Below are positions 30,893 to 41,300 of a stretch of DNA of 64,000 nt, piece after piece. Every line of letters starts with the position of its first letter. The stretch's first letter is position 1. Made by a program: the position numbers and the translations under genes. Location: contig JASANC010003254.1 of NCBI GenBank assembly GCA_030248135.1, positions 62,001 to 126,000 of the forward strand, given 5' to 3'. Under the pieces are notes generated by a model. That model was given only the letters and a program-made list of their open reading frames with translations. It ran no database searches and was not told the DNA's origin. The stretch comes from Theristus sp. LFF4_11. Lineage: Eukaryota; Nematoda; Chromadorea; Monhysterida; Xyalidae.

Positions 30893-32330
30893 TAGTGACC
30901 CTGGCCTGAAATATCCAAGTTTCAGTCGTTCACGATCAACTAGAACAGAGATTATTACAAAAATTCGGTTTATTCGCGCTTATCATAAAAAACCTACTTG
31001 AAAGTAAATTAAGGGTGAATTTAGTTGCTTTTGTAAAAAACAGTTCTTAAGCAAACTGAAAAGTTGATGAAATTGGACACCTCCTCAGTTGCTTGCCAGT
31101 TCATTATTCAGTTGATGTATTTTGTCTCAGTTATTGCTTCCTTTTGTGGTTGACGGCTTCTTCCTGCTTGAGGGGGGAGGAGTCGATAGTAGCGCTATAT
31201 AAGGCTGTGATTCGTGTGATTGGGGGCTAGTGTTTGTACGTTTGATTGTCCTAATGAACTGGCAAGCGACTGGAGAGGCGTCCAATTTCATCGACTGAAA
31301 CATAAGAATTTGTTTGTGCAACATCATTTTCAAGTTTTTTCAATAGTTGTTGATTAGAAACTGCAAAATACATGGTTAATTTTCAGCAACGGCACAAGAA
31401 AAAGATCCTCAAAAGTTACCTCAAAAATGTTTTGCGTTGTTTTGAATGTGTCGTAAAACTCATTGCACGTTCCAAGTGTTTTAACGGCAAAAACAATAGG
31501 GTGACAGCAATAAAGTGCGGTTGCCATTTTTTCACAGACGAAGCAGCTCGAAGTTTCAATGCAGGAAAAACGTTGGAGGGAGTGATTGCTATCGGGCTAA
31601 ACTATGTATATTCAACTGCCACATCAAGTTCCGATTTCTGCCGTAATCCAAAGTAATCCTGGTGGGATAAAGTTCCCGATCAGAATAATTGTTCGGTACC
31701 ACAACATGCGGATTCGAAGTTCAAGCAATTCACATTTTATCGGCGACTTGCGCGCCTGTCCCTGAGCTAAGTGAAGCGTTTGGCGCAAAAATGCTGTTTA
31801 GACACTCGCAAAAGTTTAACCACAGCAAAAAACCGCTCTGGTTTTGTTGCTGTCAAACCTTGTGTTCTTGTGGCAACGGCGACACAACTGATAAATGGAT
31901 TTGGTTTTATTGTTGTAAACCAATCTCAGCTCACCATAGCGGTACTGTCGATTTTTTTGCGCCATACATTTTGTGTGTTTTATTATAAACCCAACTTTTT
32001 CAACCTTGTAATATACCTTCTTTGTCAAAACTCTTGTTTTCATTTAAGCATAAATGACATGGAACATTTGAAATTTACATGGCGGCAGTGTACAAAAAGC
32101 AGTATGAAGCGTCAGATTAAACCGGGTGTGGTGAATCGAAGTTGTAAGCGTGAAAAAGGAGTGAAACGTTGCAAAAGCTACAAAGAAAAACACAACAAAA
32201 TAGCATGAATTAATCCAAAATTGTATTTCCCACTATAAATTATTGTCCATTTTATGAAACCAATCAGCTTTAACACAGCTAAAAATGCAGCCAATCAGCT
32301 GAGTGCACAAATTATGAGTGCTGGTTTCCT
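30893..32330. other. Intergenic, between AChBP-like and prominin-like genes
   Basis: This is the upstream region of the AChBP-like gene and the 3' flank of the prominin-like gene. A 46-bp inverted repeat (31061-31106 / 31252-31297) encloses a TATATAAGG box-like string near 31197. The remaining frames show no recognisable protein. Confidence 0.5.
31061..31297. repeat. 46-bp imperfect inverted repeat
   Basis: AAGTTGATGAAATTGGACAC at 31061 reads inverted at 31278-31297 with a few mismatches. The whole 46-bp arms match at roughly 85 percent, with a 145-nt spacer. Confidence 0.75.
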
Positions 32331-33080
32331 TCAAATCTTGTTCGATCCTCTGCTTCTGCGCGATTTACGGGAACTCTTCGATTCCCCCAGGGTATAATCG
32401 TGTTCCGCGGCGGGTATTTGTGTTTCACTGGTCGCCTGACTGCCGGCCGACCCGGACGGCGACACTTTATTGTTCCCGGCTTGTGATGAACACTTTCGCC
32501 GTTTAGCACTGCTGCTCGCGGAGGTTTTCGAACTCGTTTTCTCATCATTCCCTTTGGTGATTGTCCAGATCGGCGTTTCCGTTGATTCGTTCAGCGGCTG
32601 TGGCGAGTCGACCGTCGTCGCATTCTCCGTCTCCTGCTCATTGGTGAAATCGCATCGCTCCGAATTACCGTTCGACCAATCATCGTGCTGCACGAAAACG
32701 ACAGCGAAATACGCGAGCGCAATCAGCCAGCTCAACGCCCCAAGAGCGCCGCAGACGCCTGCCAGCGGGGCGCCAATGTCCGAGCAGAGGAGGCGGCCGA
32801 TTCGGGCGTGCACTCGGTTGAACGCGGCGCAGTTCGGGCGACCGTCTAGACTCGCCTGAATGTCGCCCATGGTCGCGATCAGCTGCGGTTTCGCGTCTAC
32901 TACGGTGTTTTTGATGGCAGTCAACAGCGTCGCGAGCTCATCCACCGTTCGCATCTGCTCTAAATCGACCAACGCGGAGCGCGCACGACGCAGCGATCGC
33001 ACGGCCGAGCGGTTCAACGCCAGCAGCTCGCTTGTAGCGGCCAGTTCGTGACGGTTCGTCTCGAAACCGGCCACTTGCTC
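32331..33080 (-). CDS. prom: Prominin-like exon 4 (loop 2 end, TM5, tail)
   Basis: Acceptor CTGTTCAAG|GAGCAAG. It encodes the end of the second loop with two Cys flanking ARIGRLLCSDIG, TM5 (GALGALSWLIALAYFAVVFV) and a polar C-terminal tail. Stop at 32331-32333. Confidence 0.8.
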   Translation of the reverse strand, partial: EQVAGFETNRHELAATSELLALNRSAVRSLRRARSALVDLEQMRTVDELATLLTAIKNTVVDAKPQLIATMGDIQASLDGRPNCAAFNRVHARIGRLLCSDIGAPLAGVCGALGALSWLIALAYFAVVFVQHDDWSNGNSERCDFTNEQETENATTVDSPQPLNESTETPIWTITKGNDEKTSSKTSASSSAKRRKCSSQAGNNKVSPSGSAGSQATSETQIPAAEHDYTLGESKSSRKSRRSRGSNKI

Positions 33081-35946
33081 CTTGAACAGGACACAGGGTT
33101 ACGGTAGTTGTTCAGGTTGGATCACATCAGATGCTAAAAATGCGCCGCATTCACAGAATTTGTTGAGGTTTTCGTGTCTCGAGTACGATTTCTCAGCTTT
33201 GTTCCATGGCACTTTTGTTTTCATCAGCGTCAGAAAAAGTGTCACGATCACGGGGATTATACGTAAATGTTTTCAACTCGTCCGCAGCTCTAAAAAAACT
33301 CAATATTCTTTATCACACAACCTGAAAATAAGCGCTTCGATTGCGATCGCCACTTTTCGCGATAATCATCGAGATGACCTGCAACGCCTTCTGCACCTGA
33401 TACAAGTGCGTTGGACTTTGGACGATCGACGAACGGCCGAGACGACTCCGAAAGTCGTACAGTGCTTGCGAGACGTTCGACATTTGGTCGGTCAAAACTG
33501 AAATTTATTGCAGAAAAGAATACGAAAGTTGAATGATTCAATTGATGATGCATTCATTGTGAAGGGGTTTTTTTGATTCGCTGACGAGTCTGAACACTCT
33601 GGAACAAATTTTTTTCGAGTATGTTGGTAAAGTGATTGCCTTTACACACCGGGACACCTTCTTAAGGACACGTTCAGTGTTTCCAAAAGTCACTACACTA
33701 AAACAAACACACTGGCAAACATACGATGTTGCAGTATTGCAAGATGATGGCTGTCAGTGCATTTGCTTCGGGCTATAAAGAACATTTGATTTTGGTCGTG
33801 AAATTCAGCGCTTTTACAAGGCATAAACTGATATCGCGGTGCCCCTGGCCTGGCTTTAGATGAGGACAGGACAGACCAAGTCCGATACGTTTTCACCGGT
33901 CTTCACTAAAAATGAACAAAACGCACTTCACAACCGCACCTGCTGGCATTCGAATGTCAATCGTCGCCAAACGGTCCGCGTACGCGAAGGTGTCCATTTT
34001 CGCGAGCTCCTCTTCGACGCGTTTCATGTCGAGCGCCTCTCGGAGACCGACCGCATCAATGGCGGCGGTGCTGCGACCGCATTCCGTCAGCATGCGGCCG
34101 ACATTCAACCGGACGACGGTGCGTTTCTCGGCCGTTTTTCCGTCCTTCAACGTGATCGGCGGCAGAAGACGCGGCGAGATCGCCGAGTAGAAGTCGAACG
34201 TCGGGTCGGAGAACATCGGCACACAGAACAGCTGCAGTGAAACGGCGGCCAACAGCAGTAGGAGGCCGAGAACGAGTAGAATCGGCACCACGACGCACGC
34301 GCATACGCAGTGCGCACGTTTCGACGCGCGCGTGCACTGTGTCGTTCGGTTGTGGTGGTCGTATTTCCGGCGGAGCTTCTCGACCCAACTTGGCAGTGGT
34401 CGATCTTCGGGCACCGCGGTTGACAGCGTTTTCGGACAAGCGAACATTGCGGCCAGAAAGACCGTCGCAAGCACGCTGAGCGCGACGAAGACAACCAGGA
34501 ACACGAGCAGCAATTCGGTCGTGCCGGCGATGGCTGCTATTCTGGCTTTGGCCGACTGTTCACCGCCAGTCTCTCCGCCAATGAGCAGCTCATTCACCGT
34601 CTCGTTCACCGTTTTCACGATCTCCGTTGAACTGTCCAAGTTGTCTCGCACGTCCACTCGAAAGCGCGCGATATTCTCCGTCAGACCGTCGATCGGTTGC
34701 TGGATTTTCGCCGGCGGCGGCAGTTTCGCGAGAAACGCGTCCACCGCTCTGGCGACCGATTCGACACGACCGGACGCGACGCGGCGTTTCGTCGTCTCGA
34801 TTTCGTCGTCCAAGAAGAGATACTCGGCGAGTTCACTGGTGATTCGGCCGAGTTGTGATTTCACCTCGTTCTGACGCCGCCAACGCACGGCGGCCGGCAG
34901 CAGCTCGTAGCCGAGCGCGTCGATGTTCTGCTTGAACTGGTGCAGGTCCTCGGCGCGGGCGGAGTGGATCGACTGCAAGAAGAAGCTGGTTGATTTTGTG
35001 TTGGTGGAATTGTGAACGACACTGAGTACAAAATATGAACAGAAGATGAATAGAGTTCTAAAAAGTGACCTGAGGTCGGGTGACGGTTGACTGGCGTACC
35101 TTGTATTCTTAATCACACTTAAATAAATCTGGCAGGTTTAAGAGGAGAATATTTATTGGAAGAATATTTATTACAGTTTCAAAACTATTTTTCAGCAGTG
35201 TAAACAGCTTTTGTTGCACATTTTTAAAACCTCGAGTGCCCAAGTCCGACACGAACCTGTGTGTCGGTCAGATCGCTGCGAAAGTCGCCCAGATTCTGCT
35301 CCAAACTGCGCATCGCCCTCTGCGTCTGCTGGACACTCTGCGAGAGCACTCGTGTGCCATTCGCTCGCAACGCGGCCAAAGTGGCCAAAAAGTGGCCACT
35401 GACCTCGAACATCGGCCGCTCCACCAAACAGCGTAGCTCCGCCAGCAGAGCGTCGAGCACATCCACAAAGGTCGCAACGTTCGTTTGTAGCTGTTCGGCA
35501 AACCGTGACACGGCACTGATCAAGCTGGTGCCGCTCATGACGTACAACAGACAGCACAGCAGCGTGAATAGTGTGAGAATCCAAAAGGCAATCAGCGCGA
35601 TTCGCTCGCACACGGAGGTGCGCGCGAATTTCACCGCGCGTATTCGTGTCTCGAGACAGACGACGCAAGTCAGCAGAACGACCAGAAGAATGGCGGCGAA
35701 AAACGCCAGCAAAATGGCGGGCTGCGTGAAAATGGCGCCAAGAAGCCGCGTGACACCCGCCGTTTTCTCCTCGCGGTTGGTGGAGAGAATTTGATTTGTG
35801 ATGTGCGCTGTTTCAGCGGTGCTCGTCAGCAAACGGATGAACCAGACAGTGAAGTCGAGGAACGGTTGGAGGAAGCCGTGGCCGGAGCCTTGCGGTGGCA
35901 GTTCGGTTGCGGGCGAGACGCAGGTGGCGTTTGGTGAAGAATCCAT
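32331..35946 (-). CDS. prom: Prominin-like five-span membrane protein
   Basis: Four exons join in phase to 2,649 nt, giving 882 aa; prominins are usually about 850-870. The topology matches the family: TM1 about 76-98, a short Cys-containing cytosolic loop, TM2 about 115-137, an extracellular loop of about 245 aa, TM3 about 382-407, a cytosolic loop with Cys-rich end, TM4 about 453-477, a second extracellular loop of about 260 aa starting with a Cys-Val-Pro motif, TM5 about 740-763, and a 119-aa Ser/Lys/Arg-rich cytosolic tail. Prominins organise membrane protrusions and bind cholesterol. Oddities are the lack of an N-terminal signal peptide at the chosen start (an in-frame TGA lies 9 nt upstream) and a tail about twice the vertebrate length. 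Sequence identity looks low, and the call rests mainly on topology, Cys placement and length. Confidence 0.75.
33322..33497 (-). CDS. prom: Prominin-like exon 3 (loop 2)
   Basis: Acceptor AAATTTCAG|TTTTGACC, donor TTTTCAG|GTTGTG. 176 nt that keep phase between exons 2 and 4. Encodes a helical segment of the second extracellular loop. Confidence 0.75.
33940..34972 (-). CDS. prom: Prominin-like exon 2 (loop 1, TM3, TM4)
   Basis: Acceptor TTCTTGCAG|TCGATCC, donor GCAG|GTGCGG, phase 1. It contains a helical extracellular loop with N-glycosylation sites, TM3 (LLLVFLVVFVALSVLATVF) and TM4 (CVVVPILLVLGLLLLLAAV). Confidence 0.82.
35257..35946 (-). CDS. prom: Prominin-like exon 1 (TM1, TM2)
   Basis: Starts ATG GAT TCT TCA and encodes 230 residues. 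TM1 is LLAFFAAILLVVLLTCVV and TM2 IALIAFWILTLFTLLCCLLY. The donor is ACACAG|GTTCGT, phase 0. Confidence 0.8.
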
Positions 35947-38133
35947 TTTTTCTGTTCAGATAGTTTTTTTTGGAGTATTCTGCAAAGCACTTTGATGATA
36001 TTGGGAGAAATTGCAAGAAATCATGTGTGTGATCAAGAAGAAGCGAAGTTGTTCTTTTTTCAAAAATAACATTGAGCTGGCTGATTGGCTGCATACGATT
36101 CGCATATTCACCTTTTTGCTCCAATACAAGTCTACCAACATCTCAACCAACTTAGTCAAGCAATTTATCAGCAGTGCACGCAAAGAAGGTGAAAATTGAG
36201 TTTCGTGATGAAAACGCATTTTTTGTTATGATACTGACGTTTCTTTCGGGGTAAAAAAAACGATATTTTCGTTCATCAAAAGAATCCTTTCATATCCAGA
36301 AACTTTTCAAAGATTGATCACTTCACCGTATCATCAAAAAGCACGGTAATTTTACAAATTGATGTTCATGATAATGAAAATACCAACCGAGACAGAACCC
36401 CAGTTGACCTACGCCGAATAATGGAAGAAAAATAATGCCACCAGTTTTCTAATAAGCACTAAGTAAAAGTGCAAGAGTTGTTCAACTTTTGAAAGATTGA
36501 CCAAGAAAAGTATAAAACCATGCAAAGGGTGCAAGACACACTTCACAAATTCCCCATACCGGAAGTAATCTGAGATAGTGCACACGCACATAAATACTAC
36601 AGAACTCCCCTATGGGTCGGTCTCTTGCACACATATTGTCGATTAAGGGGCTAATATGTCAAATTCTTTTGGGCTAAAGTTTTGGGTTTGTCATATGTTT
36701 GAGCGTACTGGAATCGAAAACTTCCTTACATTGTCATGCCAGTTTGTCTTGCTATTCAACCGCGCCACACCACCCACTTTTGAAACGCTGTATGATAAAT
36801 CGCGAAAAGTTGAATTTCAGGAAACGCATTTTCAAAAATGATAAAATTTTGAGATGATAAAGGTGAAATTTGAACTGACACAGAAAAAAGTTGCAGAATT
36901 GAAACAAGCAACGTATCGCAATAGAAAAGAAATAGAAATAGAAAGATCGCTTCGAAAGATCGGAAATTAAATTGATGGCGTTCAAATGAAAAAAACGACT
37001 TTTTTCGTCGAAGTTCGGTGACAGAACGTGCCAATTACGAAGATATCTTAATGGATTATTTTTTTTTCAGGAATCATTCTTTTACCATTAGGAAAAAGAA
37101 ACTCTTTCCGTCTATTTTTACTCACCACAGTTGCCAAGGAATAAAAAACCGGTGGTATAAATTTGGTTAGAAATCGTCAATGTGTCACACCGCACTTGAC
37201 AAATGCGGTGCCATGCGCAATTCGGGGGTCTGACAGGCTTTTAAAGAAACCTTTGAAATGAGAAAGCAGCTAGGTGCTTAGTCATGGCAGCAATTACACT
37301 CCTTGGTCCCCGTGCCACCGTGTGCTGTTTCCGCGATAAAGGGGAGTTGATACCATATTTCGGTGTGTTTCCATGGAATTTAAAAGGGTTACCCTTTTTC
37401 TGCAGAATTGAACTTTGTGTTTATTCGTTGATTCTTTCCAAGTTGCCTGATTAGTTGTTATATTAGAATTGAAGTGCGAGTCTTGAAGGTAACATGCTTT
37501 TTACAATTTTTCTTCATCAGTTACGAGATAAAAATGACATTGGACAAAATCAGCACTTCTTTATTGTTTTTTTAATTGACTGAGCCATTGAATCACAATT
37601 TCCAACACAAGAAAAATCAATAAATTATAAAAATATTATGACGCCCATGCGCAGTCTTTTCTTCAAAATTGACAAATTAAAAAAACAACAAACAATCAGA
37701 GTAATAATCACAAATCAGTTCAGCAATGACGTCATAGCCATTGAATAACGTCATATCTCTCAAGGATTTAAGAAATAAAATTATTTTTTCAAATAAATTT
37801 TTAGCATGAAGGATAGCGCAAATGAATGTACAGAATGGAGAGGCAAGAAGAAAAAACAACCAAGAAAACAACAATATGACAGTTTTTGAGAACAAAAATC
37901 AGCACTTTGAAATGATAGAAACTATTTGACTGGCAGAGAGTTTTGTGGAATCCAAAAAAAAACAAAAAATTTTGATCACACGTCATTGTTGCAAATTTCG
38001 ATTGTGTTCACTGACATTCTCCGACGGCCAGACGATCGTGACGATTTTTCTCTTCTTGCAGCTTCATCAGCACCATCTAGAAAAGAATTTAGTAAAAAAA
38101 TGAGACTTCAAATTCAAACTTTCAAAGTGACCA
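35947..38133. other. Intergenic, upstream of prominin-like, downstream of NAV gene
   Basis: No convincing frame. It contains the probable 3' UTR of the NAV gene on the right and the presumed promoter of the prominin-like gene on the left. Confidence 0.5.
37560..37565 (-). terminator. Possible polyadenylation signal of the NAV gene
   Basis: TTTATT on the plus strand (AATAAA on the minus strand) is the first such hexamer I saw, about 570 nt past the NAV stop codon. The cleavage site is not determined. Confidence 0.3.
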
Positions 38134-38391
38134 CTAAACCAGATTCTCAGGCTCTAAATCAAACGATCCACCTAAAAAAACTACTAATTTTTCAAAGAAA
38201 CGCACTAATGGATCGTAGCTCTGCTTGTCGTCATTGCAGCGTTCGCTCGCGATATCGGCCGGTGTCAGTCGCTTCAGCAGAGCATCGGGCAGCTCTCCGT
38301 CCGTCCACGGCCACTGTTCGCAGACAAAGTCGGTCGGGTCGTCCAGCGAGTCGCGACCGGAGCGACCGCACTCGATCGATTCGCGGGCCGC
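38134..38391 (-). CDS. unc-53: NAV terminal exon
   Basis: Acceptor ACTTTTGCAG|GCGGCC; 85 codons and a stop at 38134-38136. Contains DFVCEQWPWTDGELPDALLK and DPLVRFFEKL, as in NAV C-termini. Confidence 0.9.
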   Translation of the reverse strand, partial: AARESIECGRSGRDSLDDPTDFVCEQWPWTDGELPDALLKRLTPADIASERCNDDKQSYDPLVRFFEKLVVFLGGSFDLEPENLV

Positions 38392-41300
38392 CTGCAAAAG
38401 TTGCGGGGCATTTCTGGGGGCGGTTTGGGTAAAAAGTTGGGCAGATTTTGGTCTTGGGCAAAAAGTTGGGCAACATTGAACGGACGGGTGCAATCAGAGC
38501 TTTTAGTTCAAACATGAACCGTGATTGAAAGGCGTATTTTGAATAGTTTAACGAAATGCAGTTTTTATTTAAGTAAAAATCAAAAAAAACTGCAAACAAC
38601 GTATGAATTCAAAGTAAATTTACCTGGATTAGGTAAGGAATGACCCTCTGATTCCACAGCTCGACAAACCATTGTCGCGACTGGTCCGAATCCATTGGAC
38701 ACGCAAACAGCCAACGGGGACCGAGACTGCTGTCCATTGATTTCATTGTTTCGAGGAACTGAACATTGAAAATCAATGGCATTGAATTGGAATTTAACTG
38801 AAACTGAACGCCATTGAAACAATTGAATTGCGTGTGATTTGGATTTTAAAAAAAGTTGAATTGAGAGTGACGAATCGGATTGAAGAAAGACTTGAATTGA
38901 GTGATAATGAGATTCAAAAAAGTTGAACTGAGTGTGAATTAGTTTGAAAGATCTAAATATTCGGTGTGAACTGAACTGAAGAAAAACGAAGCGAGTGCGA
39001 TAGCTAAGCCAAAACTGCAGTTGAAACAAAACAACGGTTTGCGAGACCAACCTTATTGACGTGCGCCCAGACTTTCGGCAGAAACTCGACCAATCGCACA
39101 ATGTCTTGCCCGACTTTGGCGCCGCGTTTGCATTCGGTCTCAATCAGCCGCCGACGCAGCAATCGAGACAGGTAGTTCTTCACCGGCTCCATGTTGCTGT
39201 CCCAGAGCATGAATCTGAAATAGAAATTTTGTTTCGAAATTTTTACTTTTGAAATTAGAATTCAAATGCCTGGTTCAGCTTTGACCAAATCAACGCATAT
39301 GCTGGGTGGTCAAAATTTGAATTGTTCAAGTGAAAGCAAAGTTTTTTGTAAAAAAACAAGATTCAATAAGTGACCGGAAATTGTATTTGATCTGCAGATC
39401 AGTGATCGCCACCGATTGGTTGAGCGTGCCAATAATGTACAGCTGTTGCGGATTGGTCAGACGTTCCAAGGGCGCGAACAGTTGGTCCAGCGCTGTCACG
39501 TGATGCAGATCCTCAAGCAGCAGCACCATGGGAACTCTGTGCAAGTTGTTTTGTTGTTGGCGGTGAAAATATAAAATTTTGGAATTTTAAAAAGCCAACA
39601 CCATCACGTTTCGTAGAGGTCAGGATGGGACCGAAACACGCATTTCGAAAAGCGCTGCATCTTGTCTTCAATGGTGAGAAAAGTAGTGGCTTTTAACTTG
39701 GTTACTAACGTAGTTACTAAAGTGGATTCTCGTAATACTTGAAAGGAATTTTAGTAGCTCTCTTCAGTAGCCACTTGTCACCAAGACAGCGCTCAGTGTT
39801 AAAATTAGTGAAATAATCACCAACCAGTGCAAAATAAAATACGAACGACTCAAAATTCTAAATTGAGGGAAACTCACATAGAACCAGCGTTGCATTGCTC
39901 GACAAGCACATTGAGCTTTTCAGTCAGCTGTTGCTGCGATGTTTTGCTCGGTTGACAGTCAGCGACCGTGATGTGATCGTTGATGTTGCACGGTTGGCCG
40001 TGTTGCATTCGCTTCTGCGACAGCACCACGTAGTCGGCCAGTTTTCTGTGAAAAAGTGCACAGCGGTCTTCAGACAAGGACTCGTGGTCAGGGTACAGTT
40101 ACTACAGAGTGGCTTCAAAGTTTTGACTCGACCCGTCCCTTACTAAGCAAAAAACTTGTTTTCCAGTAAAATACAGTCGTTGAAAGAATTTTTTGGATGT
40201 GTGTGATCTTTTTGTCACTGAAAATCAAAGAGGGTCATTTATTTAGATCTGAATGCAAATGAATTCTTCTACTATTCAAGTAGTCTAATACAAAAAAAAA
40301 ACTCAATTTTTATCGCGATCCAAAACTTCGTACCTAGCCAATTTCGATTTCCCGGTCGCTGCAGCACCGTACAGAATCAGTCGTTGTTGTTCGTTCAGTT
40401 GCACCAGCCATCGTTGTACGTGACTTTTCGGCACCAACGTGTCGAACGCGAAACTGTCGGCGGATTGTTGTTGAGCGATGCCTAGAAAAAAGCCGTTGAG
40501 TTAATTCAAAACAACTGTTGAACCACCAACGATCCGATGTTTTTGAATCAAACAATCGAAAACTCTCACTGTCCAGAAAACGAATGCGATGAAATAAAGC
40601 AGAAAGTTAGAAAACCGAATAAGCGACACCTACAATAATGCCAACCAACCGTGGCCGAAAATCACTCACCTCTGAGGATCACGTTCACACAGCAGCTGGC
40701 CACCTGGTCGCCGGCAAGGCACTTCATCGGGGTCACATTGGCGCAGTGGCTGTTCGCATTCACGGTCGAGTGCCACTGGCTGCCGCACCAGTAGCCGATG
40801 ACGCTCTCGGCTTGGTTCAGATTCAGGCTGTTTACTGGATCGATCTTGTGCACGTATTCCTGGAGAGAATATGGCACAAACACATTGCAGAGTACGTCAA
40901 ATTTCGGTTTGAGAATTGTTTCGAGAACGTTTGGCGTCGAGCGTTTTTCTCTGTGGGAAATGTTTGTGGTCCAACCGGTGACCTACCACAGGACAAGAAA
41001 AAACGTCGTTGTTTTGTGGATTTATTTTTCTCGAATTTCATATGGACAGCCATGATAAGCGTCATTCAAATGCACAGCCAAACCAGCAAAAAATATCAAA
41101 AAAATCAGCCAAAATACCCAAAAACTATCTGATTCACGCCGAAAGAACGCACATTGAACAACTTTGACAGATCAAAATCGAGGGTGTCCCACGTGGTGCG
41201 GCCAGCAATGACGACACTGCCAATAATGACGCCATTTGCTGACGAACTCGATGGCGATTTGCCAATTTCACCCGTCACGTCACAACTGACCGTCACGTAG

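Noticed and set aside
34056..34874. Long frames on both strands over the prominin-like exon 2
   Set aside because: Shadows of a high-GC exon; the minus-strand frame with TM3 and TM4 and correct splice phases is the real one.
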